Of a stretch of 64,000 nt of DNA, positions 1 through 10,500 are shown piece by piece. How positions within the stretch are numbered: position 1 is the stretch's first letter; each line of letters opens with the position of its first letter. The notes beneath the pieces were generated by a model. That model saw only the letters and a list, made by a program, of their open reading frames with translations. It had not been told where the DNA came from and searched no databases. Source of the stretch: Taudactylus pleione. Taxonomy: Eukaryota; Chordata; Amphibia; Anura; Myobatrachidae. The translations under genes were made by a program, and so were the position numbers. The stretch spans positions 28,786,001 through 28,850,000 of the forward strand of contig JAUIMM010000178.1 of NCBI GenBank assembly GCA_031769625.1, read 5' to 3'.

Positions 1-440
1 TTTGACCAGCAGCCCTTGACAGACAGCAGCACAGCACCCTTGCGTGGCTACAAAGATGACAGTGAGAGCCAGATAGCAGCACAGCACCTCTGCGCACCTA
101 CGCTGATGACAGGTATGGCTAACATACCACACAAATTTTTTGTTAACACTGGGGTGAACCCCTAAAAAGAGACAGCAGCCCCTTAACAGACAGCAGCACA
201 GCACCCCTGCACTGATGACAAGTGTGGCTAACACTATTTTTTTTTTCACGCTGGGAGCAGGTGAAGAGCACCCCTGAAGGACAGAGCACAACCTGGACAA
301 CACAGCACTACAGCCAGCCAGCCCCTATGGACAGGACAAGTACAACAGCCAGCCCCTATGGACATGACAATGACAGCTAGCCAGCCCTATGGACACGACA
401 ACAGCCAGCCAGTCAGCCCCTCTATAGACAATAGCCACTT
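1..440. repeat. Tandem-array end of a hAT-associated repeat family
   Basis: Degenerate tandem repeat. 1-250 holds units with 'acagcagcacagcacccctg' and 'gtgtggctaacac'. 255-440 holds several copies of 'cagccagcccctatggac'. The same modules occur in reverse complement at 12290-12960 and in the same orientation at 3100-3340, so this is one dispersed family. No coding signal; the window edge truncates the left side. Confidence 0.6.
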
Positions 441-1035
441 TTTGTGTTTTGGTTTTGGATCTGGATCTTTCTTCGTGTTTTGGATCTGGATTGGTTTTGC
501 CAAAACCACCCTTCCGTGTTTTGGGTTCTGGGTTTTGTGTTTTGTTTCTGGATTTTTTGGGAAAAAAGCATAAAAACAGCGAAAATCACAGAAATTGTTT
601 TTTTTTTGTTCCTACGCTATTATTAACCTCAATAACATTCATTTCCACTCATTTCCAGTGTATTCTGAACACTGAACACCTCACAATAATGTTTTTAGGA
701 AAAAAGGTTGCACCGATGTAGCTGGATGACTATGCTAAGCGACACAAGTGGGCGGCACAAACACGTGGCCCATCTAGGAGTGACACTGCAGTGGCAGAGA
801 GGATAGCAGTTTGAAAAACTAGGCCCCAAAGATTATATACTGCAAAGAAAAAAAAAATGCAAGATGGATTGTCCTTGGGCCCTCCCATCGACCCTTGTGT
901 TGAATAAACAGTACATGCACACTTTAACAAAGCAATCATTTCAGTGCCAGGGTCTGCCACACGACTGTGGCTGAAATGATTGGTTCATTTGGGCCCCCAC
1001 AAAACAAGCTGGCAATTAATCTGTCCCTGCACAAA
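441..1035 (-). mobile_element. hAT-like element, 3' non-coding and terminal region
   Basis: The run of 'gttttggatctggat' phrases at 447-545 is also seen, inverted, at 15260-15400 and in diverged form at 25110-25160. Bases 704-760 (caccgatgtagctgg through gtgggcggcac) match the reverse complement of 15065-15115. The region lies downstream of the minus-strand transposase remnant at 1036-1912, so it reads as that element's 3' UTR and terminus. An exact terminus was not found. Confidence 0.5.
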
Positions 1036-1912
1036 CGGGCTCTACAGAGGCAAGATGTCATCCTCATCCTCTTCATCCACCGATTCCTCACCCTCTTCAG
1101 TGTTGTCCTCATCCTCACAGAGTATTAGTTCATCCCCGCTGGAATCCACCACCACAGGACCCTCTGTACTTTCTGGAGGCTGGTCTTCCGGGATGAATTA
1201 ATAATTCCTTTTGATGAACATCATCTTCTCCACATTTTGTGGAAGCAACCTCCTATGCCTTTTGCTGACAAGGGGGGTCATTCAGACCCGCTCGTGAGCG
1301 GCAGTATGCTCGCATGCAGGTTGATGTTCCCCCACTGCACATGCGCACAATGGAGGGAGCTCCGTCGTGCGCATGCGCGAGACCCGGCGAGCGACGGGCT
1401 CTCCATCGCTCCAGGTCTCGCACCAAAGGGGGCATGCTGTCGATGTTGATTGACAGCATGCTCCCTTTGGTGGGCGTGCCGGGGGCGTGCCTGCCAGATG
1501 GAGGCGTTCCCATGGGAACGCCTACCGTCTCAAGCCGGCCCCACTGACATCACCGGTGATGTCAGTGGGAGTGATTTTGGCTCTGATAGAGCCAAAATCA
1601 CTCCAGGGCTTGCGGCAGTGAGACCCTACCGCAGGGTCTCCGTCGCAAGCCCAATGGTCGTGATGGTCACGATGGTCAAGACCATCATCATGGATGCTCA
1701 CATATGCTGTGGGTGGTCACCCACAGCTATGCGAGCGGCCAGGAGGACGCTCCAAAAACAGGAAGGAGGGCCCTGATTCAGAGCGAGCACTCTGGTCAGA
1801 GCGTTCAGCTCTGAATCAGGCCCAAGGTTCCCGGCTGCACTAAAAACTCTTTTGGAGTACACACTGGAAGTGGGGCAACTTAGGTAAAATAGAGCCAGTT
1901 TGTACAGGGGCC
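1036..1912 (-). pseudogene. hAT transposase C-terminal remnant, split by an inserted MITE
   Basis: Read on the minus strand, 1912-1824 encodes a piece of the hAT C-terminal dimerisation domain (SSVYSKRVFSAAGNL). 1269-1200 continues with LLPQNVEKMMFIK in another frame, followed by an acidic tail (VDSSGDELILCEDEDN at about 1160-1110). This is the region where hAT/ZBED-type transposases carry the ERxFSxAGxxV and RxxPxNVExLxFL motifs. The piece is interrupted exactly after AGNL by the multi-hairpin element at 1273-1823. The related remnant at 13659-13895 lacks that insertion. Frameshifts and a stop after about 13 codons of the second block show it is dead. The N-terminal BED finger and catalytic core are absent from the window. 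Confidence 0.65.
1273..1823 (+). mobile_element. Multi-hairpin MITE, copy A (3-bp TSD AAG)
   Basis: 551-bp non-coding element with ends GGGGGTCATTCAG and CTGAATCAGGCCC, flanked by AAG at 1270-1272 and 1824-1826. It is almost wholly consecutive hairpins: 1422-1471 (arms ACCAAAGGG/CCCTTTGGT extended by GCATGCTGTC), a perfect 22-bp palindrome at 1502-1523, a perfect 30-bp palindrome at 1540-1569 (half-site CCCACTGACATCACC), 1570-1602 (arms AGTGATTTTGGCTCT and AGAGCCAAAATCACT), 1606-1652 (GGGCTTGCG/CGCAAGCCC), then GATGGTC and GTGGGTGGTCACCCAC modules. The pre-insertion site is seen intact at 13789-13800. The 3-bp TSD suggests the PIF/Harbinger superfamily, but no transposase is present. Confidence 0.8.
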
Positions 1913-2090
1913 TCCAAATTGCCTCTTTTTCCTGCTAGTACAGGTACGGACTGTCTGACATGCCTACTTGGATGCTGTCACCGATGTAATCCTCCACCAT
2001 TCTGTCAATGGTGACTATCATATGCAATGACAGTAGACATGTCAGAAATTGTTGGCAGGTCTTTCAGTCCGGACCAGATGTCCAAACCGG

Positions 2091-3060
2091 CCCTTGATTT
2101 ATGACACAGGCACACGCTTGGCGCTGCTACTTTGTTGATGCACGTGCGGCTATAGCACACACAAACAGAAAACAAAGAATTGTTTTTTTTGCACTTGCAC
2201 CCCTGATGGACAGAGCACCCCCTGGACAACATTACAGCACCTCTTTAGGACTACAGCATTTATGGGACACTGCACACAAGTCACAAACATAGAAACAATT
2301 TTTTTTTCCGGCACTTTGGGGGTTACACCACCCTTCATCAAACGAGCCAGCCAGCCCTTGACTTATGACACAGGTGCATGCTTGGTGCTGCTACTTTGTT
2401 GATGCATGTGCGGCTAATGTGCACACAAGTCACAAACACAGGAAAAAAATATATTTTATTTTTTGGAGCACTTTGGGGTTACACCACCCTTCAACAGATG
2501 AGCCAGCTGGCCCTTGACTTATGACACAGATGCACGCTTGGCACTGCTACTTTGTTGATGCACATGTGGCTAATGCGCACACTAGTCACAAACAGAGAAA
2601 AAAAAATATTTTATATTTTGGAGCACTTTGGGGTTACACCACCCTTCAACAGATGAGCCAGCCGGCCCTTGACTTATGACACAGGTGCACACTTGGCACT
2701 GCTACTTTGTTGATGCATGTGCAGCTAATGCGCACATTAGTCACAAACACTGAAAAAAAATATTTAATTTTTTGGATCACATTGGGGTTACACCACCTTT
2801 CAACAGATGAGCCAGCCGGCCCTTGACTTATGACACAGGCGCATGCTTGGTGCTGCTACTTTGTTGATGAACGTGCGGCTAATGCACACACAAGTCACAA
2901 ACACAGAAAAAAAATATATTTTATTTTTTGGAGTACTTTAGGGTTACACCACCCTTCACCAGATGAGCCAGCTGGCCCTTGACTTATGACACAGGTGCAT
3001 GCTTGGCGCTGCTACTTTGTTGATGCACATGCAGATTCAGTGCACACAAACAGAAAAAAA
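2091..3060. repeat. 155-bp tandem array
   Basis: The phrase 'cccttgacttatgacacag' recurs at 2355, 2511, 2666, 2820 and 2976 (spacing 156, 155, 154, 156), with a diverged first copy at 2091 (264 bp earlier). Each unit ends in an A-rich run and 'ttggggttacaccacc'. The first, longer unit contains an extra block ('gacagagcaccccctggac') that reappears after the last unit at 3100-3120, suggesting that the array grew inside a pre-existing element. Confidence 0.85.
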
Positions 3061-3354
3061 TAACTGTTTTTTTGCAGTTGGGGGGAGCAACCCTGATGGA
3101 CAGAGCATCCCCTGGACAACACTACAGCACCCCTTTAGGACTACAGCCTTTATGGGACACTGCACAACACAGCCCATCCAGCCCATATGGACTTTGGAGT
3201 GGACACAACTCCTATGGACAACAGCAGCACAACACAGCCCAGCCAGTCCCCATGACAGCAGTACAACACAGCCCAGCCAGCCCCTATGGACTTTTGAGTG
3301 GACACAGCCCCTATGGACAATAGCAGCACAACTCCCACCCTTCCTCCTAACTGT
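3061..3354. repeat. Subterminal 'cccctatggac' module of the hAT-linked repeat
   Basis: Repeated phrases 'cagcccagccagcccctatg' and 'gactttggagtggacacaac', with a duplicated block around 3185-3235 and 3285-3330. The inverse appears at 12320-12450, and the same orientation at 330-430. Non-coding. Confidence 0.55.
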
Positions 3355-3824
3355 CCACAGCTAGAGTGAAAAATGGCGCCAACGCGGGGACCTTTTATAG
3401 AATCCAAAACCCGCGAGATGCGACAGCGGGATGATGTCATTTTGCCTCGATTTCAGCTCTGAGTCAGGCGGAAAAGCCTAATCCTGACTCGGTTCCCGGC
3501 TCAGATTGGGTGGCTCGGGGGGGGGTTCGTATTTCAGAAATCCGAATCCGCTCATCCCTAATTAAGTTTTGACAATAACAACAGCACAGCTCCCAGCTCC
3601 CTCTCTCTTCACTCTCCACAGCCGGAATGAAAAATGGCGACAAATCTCGGGACCTTTATAGAAACCAAAACCCGCAAGAATCTGACAGTTGGATGATGAA
3701 GTTTTGCCTCATTTTCAACTCCGAGTCAGGCGGGAAAACCTGAGCCAAATCGGATCTGCCTTGGATCCCCGTAGTTCGGGTGGGTGTGGTTCTCAGGTAA
3801 CCAAACCCGCTCATCTCTAGTTAA
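3355..3824. mobile_element. Tandemly duplicated hAT-like terminal region
   Basis: Two related copies, about 3355-3562 and 3613-3823, share 'gtgaaaaatggcg', 'gggacctttatagaa', 'ccaaaacccgc' and 'gagtcaggcgg'. They end in 'ccgctcatccctaa' and 'cccgctcatctctag'. Read on the minus strand each starts TAG(A/G)GATGAGCGG, which resembles the ends of short hAT elements such as the one at 25093-25430. Confidence 0.55.
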
Positions 3825-3839
3825 TACCTGCAGGAGGCA

Positions 3840-4196
3840 TCTGAATGAAAAAGACATCTCCTGCCTGTCTCTCGGATCTGATTCCTGTGGTCAAAGATGC
3901 AGGATTGGATGAACATCCCTACCATCTCCTGTCTGTTTATGAGGCCTGTAATTTTGCATTGGAAGACATAAACACTGGCCTTGGCACTTCTAGAAAATGT
4001 GGCTGACACACCCCATATTTCAAGAAATGCAGGTAACTCCACCCCAAAATGGCTGCAGTATGTCATTCATGCTGTGGCTTGGGGGCACTGCAGGAGACAT
4101 GCACATGAGCAGTGCAGATCCAATATATGCGCAGATCTCTAACAATCAGAGTTGTACACAAACCTTTGGGTTTGCATACAACTTTGAATCAGGCCC
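3840..4196. mobile_element. Right end of a GGGCC-type element (fragment)
   Basis: 4150-4196 (gttgtacacaaacc ... tttgaatcaggccc) closely matches the right end of copy I at 38083-38128, with the same pair gttgta/tacaac enclosing a short stem. The left end is not recognisable, and 3840-4130 is otherwise without clear features. Confidence 0.45.
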
Positions 4197-5224
4197 AATG
4201 TATGTTTCCCAAATTGGCTGATAATCTCTGTTAGCTGAAAATATGTCTCTAACTAACCCACTGTAAGTGCAGCGTGATTGTTACTCTGGTGGCTAGGTGG
4301 TCCAATCATAATATACTGTAAGTCCAGCCACAAAATAAATGTACACCAGGGTTCTTGCTTCAGAATAATTAGTACTATCCTGCTCTGGTGTTAGCCTGTT
4401 ACTGTTCTTTCTTCTTGGTAGATGTACTGTACATGCAGGGGTGGATTTGGCACTAAAAGTGGCTCTTGAAAAAATTCTAGAAGTGGCCTCATGTGGGAAG
4501 CACCAAATTAACTGTAGGCAGGACAAACACCAAAGTAGGCAGGATTAGTACATCACTACACCTGCGTGAAAGCTGTTGGTACCAATATGCTTAGTAACTA
4601 GTGGTACAACACTCAACGGCATTTAAGCTGCTGCGGCAAACCCAAACCTCCACATTCCAAACACTCCCCCCTACCCCTCCCTGGACAAAACCTCCAGCAA
4701 ATAGACACACTTACTACAGAGAGATCAAACTCACACCCCAAATATCACAAATATCCCCCACCATATGGAGCCCACAAACACCTCAGTTTTACACCCCCAG
4801 ATAACACCAACTCTTCTCCCTTTCCTCTTAATGTACGATTGCCTTTACCTTTGTGGAAACATCTTTCTTATCAATTAATGAATTCAACACGAGTTGGCAA
4901 TTATAAATTAACTGGGAAGTCCAGAAACAGAGCATTCTGTCCCTCCTCGAATGGAACTGTACCATATATGGCACAAAGATCAGCTTCAGCTGGCTCCCTG
5001 TGCTGTGACCTTTAGGGCTCCGACTACTACCTATCCTTTCCAGGAGTCTCTGCAAGGGTTAACCAGGCTTACAGGCAAGAGCAGAACTATTAATAAAACA
5101 TACAGCAATACTGAGTATATTACTTGAAGTAAAGCAACTGCTGTTATAGGAAAGGAAATAAACAGCTTCTTCTATATGGGTGCAAGTAGCCCACTACTCC
5201 CATGTATATCACTGTCACTAGTGC
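4197..5224. other. No recognisable feature
   Basis: AT-rich DNA with a C-rich patch at 4660-4800. No motif, repeat or coding signal that I can support. Confidence 0.5.
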
Positions 5225-5870
5225 AGTCTACATTCTCATCCATGCCTGTGAGTGCAGAGAAGGCAGTGTTAGGATTGGCCTGTAAGTTCAGAGAGGAGGA
5301 TATTAGGACAGAGCTATAAGTGCAGAGGGAAGGGGGTTATTAGTACAGGGCTGTACATGCACAGAGAGAGATATTAGAACAGAGCTGTGATTGCAGAAAG
5401 GGGGGTATTAGGACAGGGCTGTGAATGCAGAGAGGAGGGTATAAGAAAGAACATGGTTGTGAATGCAGAGAGAGGATATTAGGAAAGAGCTGTGAATGCA
5501 GTGAGGGAGGTATTAGGATATGCTTATGAATGCAGAGAGAGGAGGGAATTAGGACAGGGCTGTGAATGCAGAGAGGAGGGTATTAGAACATGGTTGTGAA
5601 TGCAGTGAGGGAGGTATTAGGATATGCCTATGATTGCAGAGAGGGGGGTATCAGGATGTGAATGTGAATGCAGAGAGAGATGGGTATTAGGATGTACCTG
5701 TGAGCGCTGATAGAGGGATATTATATGTCTGATGGTGTGTATGGAAGGGGTATTAGGATGTTTCTGATGGTGCAGGGTGGAGTATTAGGAAGTACCTGTG
5801 AGTGCAAAGAGAGGGATATTAGGCTGTGCTTGTGAGTGCAGAGATGGACGTATCAGGACAGGGATACAAG
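5225..5870. repeat. Minisatellite, about 35-bp unit
   Basis: About 17 degenerate copies of a unit near 'tattaggacagggctg' + 'tgaatgcagagagg'. Units vary in length and are interrupted around 5715-5760. No open frame spans it. Confidence 0.85.
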
Positions 5871-5879
5871 AAGTGACAG

Positions 5880-7040
5880 TCATTCATTTTATAAAAGAAC
5901 TTGAATTTTTGAAAATACACCAATAAAAAAAGTTACAGAGTAGACAGAAAATGATTCCCAGTGACACTGGCAGAGGACTCTCTTCTAGCTGCTTTGTGTG
6001 TGTCAGTGATCAGCTTACCTACATCTGAGGTGTGCCAGGACATAGCAGATCTTACTCAGTGGCACTCGGGATCCAACTTCCACATCAGGCTGCACATCAG
6101 TCAAATACACAAGCAGAGCTGTTTCCCAGGTACCATGGTAGTGCCCTCGGCCACCTGACAGGCTAGGTTAGAAAATATACATAGCACTCACCTGTAGGTC
6201 AATGATAATGTAACTGAAATGTAAATGCAGTAGTTATAGTATCTCAATTTACTAAATAGAACATAATGGACTATTAGAACAGGTCCCAAATCAATACATT
6301 AAGATAATGATAAATGTTAATAGTACAATGTAAAACCATAGTATATCAATAGAGAAGGTCCTGATATAATATATTAAAAAGATCATATTGTCACAACAGA
6401 AAAAAGGACCCAAATAGATATATTAAAATAAGTGGGCACTATAAATGTATTTAATGAAAGAATATTACAACTAAGTGATGTAATGAAAAGGACGCTCAGA
6501 GTACTGAAATACACCATATGTTAAGATATAGCAATTTAGACTTAATAAACCATATAACATGAAAAAATAGAAGGTTCAAAATCAATTTATTAAAATGTTG
6601 ATAAGTAAATAACATATAATGTAAAATCGGTGTAACTATGGTAGGTCTAATTGTTGCGAAAAAGGTCTTAAATATAATATAATATACTAAAATAAGGGTT
6701 GCACAGAGTATTGATGTCCTGAGCAGACATTGAATTGGGTAGAAGCTGACAGGACCTGTGTGATATTTGGTTATATATAAAAATTGTGTATCTAGCGTTA
6801 TCTAAATACACATACAAGGAAAGAGACAGTAGACAATGGGAAAACACACATTCGGGTATGGGGAAAAGTGCTGAATCCAGGAAACAGCTTGTAAAAGTCT
6901 CTCTTAGTGGAAATTCAAGGTAAAGTCCAGTCAAGCACTTACCGTATTTCATCAATGTATCTGTCTGTCACTGACCTGCCTGCATTACACAACATAGTGG
7001 CACCTCTTACATTGCGTGTTTCTGCAGCTACTTTCCTATT
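5880..7040. other. AT-rich stretch, no gene recognised
   Basis: Short degenerate phrases recur at 6240-6670 ('aataagatcat', 'tattaaaataag', 'ggtcctaaatataat'), suggesting an old AT-rich repeat, but no unit length can be fixed. No coding signal. Confidence 0.4.
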
Positions 7041-7056
7041 TATTTCACTGTAAGTA

Positions 7057-7430
7057 GGGGCCAGCACCAGCCTTCAGGGTACAGGGGCCAGCACCAGCCT
7101 TCAGGATACAGGGGCCAGCATCAGCCTTCCTTGTACATGGGCAAGCACCAGCCTTCAAGGTACAGGGGCCAGCATTACCCTTCAGGTCACTTGGGCCAGC
7201 ACTAGCCTTCAGGGTGCAGGGGCCAGCACCAGCCTTCAGGATACAGGGGCCAGCATCAGCCTTCCTTGTACATGGGCAAGCACCAGCCTTCAAGGTACAG
7301 GGGCCAGCATTACCCTTCAGGTAACTTGGGCCAGCACTAGCCTTCAGGGTGCAGGGGCCAGCACCAGGCTTCAGGGCACTGGGGCCAGCACTAGCCATCA
7401 GGGCACTGGGGCCAGCAGTCTCTAACCCTG
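7057..7430. repeat. 27-bp minisatellite with 135-bp higher-order unit
   Basis: Copies of 'ggccagcaccagccttcagg' at about 27-bp spacing. Five such units form a 135-bp higher-order repeat: 'ttgggccagcactagcc' occurs at 7191 and again at 7326. The unit is a multiple of three, so the minus strand stays open for 117 codons with a 9-residue period (GPCTLKAGA). I treat the frame as a by-product of the repeat. Confidence 0.9.
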
Positions 7431-8500
7431 CAATTTTGTGCCATGTGCTCTGTAGTAGTAATTTATTACCTGGCTCCAGTGTTATTTATGGGGTTGTCCC
7501 TATTCTAGCTCCCTCTTGCATTGTGTTTAGTACTATTGTACTTTTAGTGCCCTCTGTGGACTATAATCCTGTCAGCATGTCTCAGCCAAGGGCTGGTGGT
7601 ATTAATCTCTGCTGGTGGTTGCAGCCAGACCTCCTGTACTCAGACAGTGAGTGTATCCTCTGCAACAAAACTATTTAGCAAGAACTGGGGGAGTTCAGTA
7701 TTCCTTATGCCTTAGGCTCCTAGAGGCCACAATTTTCCTGATGCAACAGTCTCTGTCTTCATCACAGGTCCAGAAGAGGCACCTCATCCTCTCCTCCCAA
7801 GAGCTGAAGGTGTTCCTGCTGCCACAGCAGCTGCTTATGCACCCGGTCATTTGCAATACAGCCGGTGGCCATTAGATGCAGTTGTAGGCAGCAAAAAAAT
7901 AAACATTTTAGAAATTACCTGCAGTTGAAAGGTGGGAATCTTCCCACTGAACACTTATGGCCAATCCTCCCCTGCCTACATGCATATAATTATATTTTTA
8001 CTATTAGTGTTTACCTTTATTTGTATACTGATTTATGACATCCAGTGCTATGTTCTGTTTTTTATCATTATTTAGTTATACCTTTTTTAAAAACAACAGT
8101 CAACATTCCATCTGTGGGCACATAAAACTAAGAAATAGGCTCTGAGCAGAAGGAGGTTCTATGATCAATATTCAAACAGCTGTGTATGTAGCCAACCTGT
8201 TAAAAATTAATTACTTAAAAACACTTGTTGCAATATGATAAAAATATGAATCCATTTTGATAAAAATAATTTATTAAAAACATGTACACTGCTCACTACA
8301 TATACAAAATGCTATAATATCACACCATGCAATTCAATAAAGTGCATAGTAAATCCTAATATGAAAAAAATGTTCCACAAATAATCGATTAGGAACAGTC
8401 AAAAAGCCTTGAGAAGCAATCCTGTATCTATACTGACCAACAAAGTTAGTATAGCAAAATAAACATTATTGAGTGAGGTAGGAAAAAGTTTGTGAGCACC
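7431..8500. other. No recognisable gene
   Basis: 7431-7900 is moderately GC-balanced; 7900-8500 is AT-rich with (A/T)-run direct repeats ('aaaataatttattaaaaacat'). Nothing recognisable. Confidence 0.4.
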
Positions 8501-8503
8501 TTA

Positions 8504-8906
8504 TACCCCTTTTACATCGGAGCTAAAACCTGGGTTATTGCAGGGTTAACTCGAGCAGCTCCTTGGTGTAAAGGCGATTGACCCGGCAATCCAACCCAGG
8601 TAAATAGCAGGGTTTAAAATGGGCATATCCCGTGAATCCCTGCTGTGAGAACAGTGCACTCCGGGTCATGATGACCTGGAGTGCGCTGCTAGCCAGCCGA
8701 TTGGTCCGGCTTCCGTGGCGCTTGGAGATGGAGAAAGCGTCCACTTTCATGCTGGGAAAGCCGGGTCTATGCAGACCCGACTCCGGTGTGAGCGGCGCCG
8801 ACTCGGGAATATCCCGAGTTGGCGCCGGCTAAATTCCGGGTCTGATCCGGATAGGAACTCTGTTCCAACTCAGGGTCAGACCCGGAATTTTGATGGAAAA
8901 GGGGTA
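8504..8906. mobile_element. Multi-hairpin MITE with TACCCCTTTT ends
   Basis: 403 bp flanked by TTA at 8501-8503 and 8907-8909. The terminal inverted repeat is TACCCCTTTTACATC versus TACCCCTTTTCCATC. Internal hairpins include arms GGCGCCGACTCGGGA and TCCCGAGTTGGCGCC around ATA (about 8792-8824), GCACTCCGGGTCAT with ATGACCTGGAGTGC (about 8656-8684), CCGGGTCT/AGACCCG (8761-8779), and outer TTCCGGGTCTGA/TCAGACCCGGAA (about 8835-8890). No coding capacity. The same design as the GGGCC family but with different ends. Confidence 0.75.
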
Positions 8907-8909
8907 TTA

Positions 8910-9960
8910 TTTAAACAAGGGTATATAGATATTTAATGCCGATTAATAAGCTCTCACCCTCTCAGAATAAGCCATATAGCTTATGTAACCAGCTGTTAGT
9001 AACCCCAGGATTGTTGATCCCATTCTCCAAAGTGAGTGAAATTATTGTAAATCTGGGATGAGCTCCATGTATGTAAGTGGGTCCATGAAACTCTCCACTA
9101 GCTCTCTGCAGATGTCTGTACCTGGGCAATTCTCAGAGATGCATGCTGAATATTCATTAGACCGAGTATGCATAGTCCCAGATACTTTCACTGTGTTTTT
9201 ACTCAATTGCACATATATTCACATAAAATGTTTACCTTTAAAACAAAATAGCTTAATACAAATTTATGTTATAGATAATTGCAAGTTATTTTATCAGCCA
9301 AATAGTACTGCAGTAACGTTTTATTTTTTTATTCAGCTATTTTCCCTTGCACTCACACATCAATTGTATCTATGTCCTAATTATTTAGAATTAAATAGCA
9401 GTGTGCTGCTGAGATTTTCAGAGTTAAAGTATTTAATCCAATTTTCTTGGGCAGCTATTAACACATATTTCTGTTGGGAATCACTTTTTGTAATCAATCT
9501 TGATTTCATACTCATGTAGGAATACTTGATACTTGATTTCATGAATGTCATAAGTGTATGGGGGTAGAACACCCTTTAGAAATCAGAACATCTGAATGAT
9601 CACATCAGCCACAATGTATTTTAGGAAATGAGTGTGTTGAACTTGTGAGAGAGCTGTCCTCTCTCATGCATTAGATTAGTAAAAGACTGTGCTGTACAGG
9701 TGAGTGCATTAATGTGAGAAGGGAAAGAGATGAATGTGGGGACCTAAAACAATTAAAGTTTGATAGTGCAAGGTACAAGGACCCCAAACAGAGGGGAGTT
9801 GAGTAACAGCCAGGGATAGAACTAGCGGCAGTGCATTGCACCAGGGCCTGCTGCAATGAAGGGTCCTACAGCAAGTGACATTGTAATTATATGCTGCCCA
9901 CCGCAGAACCAGTGATCACATTAATTTGGTGACCACACCAACATTTTCAATCATACACAT
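8910..9960. other. No recognisable gene
   Basis: AT-rich. The 153-codon open frame at 9058-9519 has no recognisable domain and low-complexity hydrophobic composition; I do not call it a gene. A phrase at 9804-9830 ('cagggatagaactagcggc') resembles the end of a hAT element and pairs loosely with 11498-11520 in reverse complement. Confidence 0.35.
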
Positions 9961-9962
9961 AC

Positions 9963-10500
9963 TGTAGGGGTATATTTAATAAAGGTCTATTTTGATCAAT
10001 TTAAAATCAATATTGGTAGGGAGCGCTTGTTATTGTGTCAACTAATGAAAAAAGTGTGAAATGCTGTAACACTAAAAATATAAAATATGCAAATATAAAG
10101 CATATAAAAAATGTATATTACAAATGTTTATAGCTCTTTTTGTGGTGCAGTGAGGGAGCCGGTGCGGTAGATGGAAATTGCCTGGAGGGCGGTGCATTGT
10201 GCTCAATATTTGAAATGGACAGAGCCTCTAGCTACCTGTTTCTACTCCTATCTCAGTCTCTTGGAAGCAGACACGTCCTCACATTAGCCGGAATTTAAAA
10301 TCAGTTAAAATTGATCAACATTGGTGTGGTGTTTCTGGGGCTAAAACACACATTTACTGTAATAATACTTAAAACACCAAATCAAAAATTTTCTAGTAAA
10401 TGTGTAATTTAGCCCCAGAAACACAACATCAATGTTGATCAATTTTCATCAATTTTAAATTGATCAAAATCAGCCCTTAGTAAATTTTTGCTAGACTGCT
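9963..10500. mobile_element. Palindromic MITE, TTTACTAA-type ends
   Basis: Outer ends 'ggggtatatttaataaagg' and 'cccttagtaaatttttgc' are near inverted repeats. Inside, 10301-10360 (aaaattgatcaacattggtg, then ggggctaaaacacac) is the reverse complement of 10405-10460, giving a long hairpin centred near 10380. A further 'ttgatcaatttaaaatcaat' arm lies at 9993-10012. Probably a nested pair of related elements. Confidence 0.55.

Noticed and set aside
1540..1569. Perfect 30-bp palindrome containing TGACATCA-like half-sites as a CRE/AP-1-type regulatory site
   Set aside because: It recurs as one module of the multi-hairpin element in A, C, D and E, so it is part of a transposon rather than a placed regulatory site.
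2091..3060. CRISPR-like regular array
   Set aside because: Units are contiguous 155-bp tandem repeats with no spacers, in a vertebrate context.
7045..7398. 117-codon minus-strand open frame
   Set aside because: It is the in-frame translation of a 27-bp minisatellite; no initiation context or domain.
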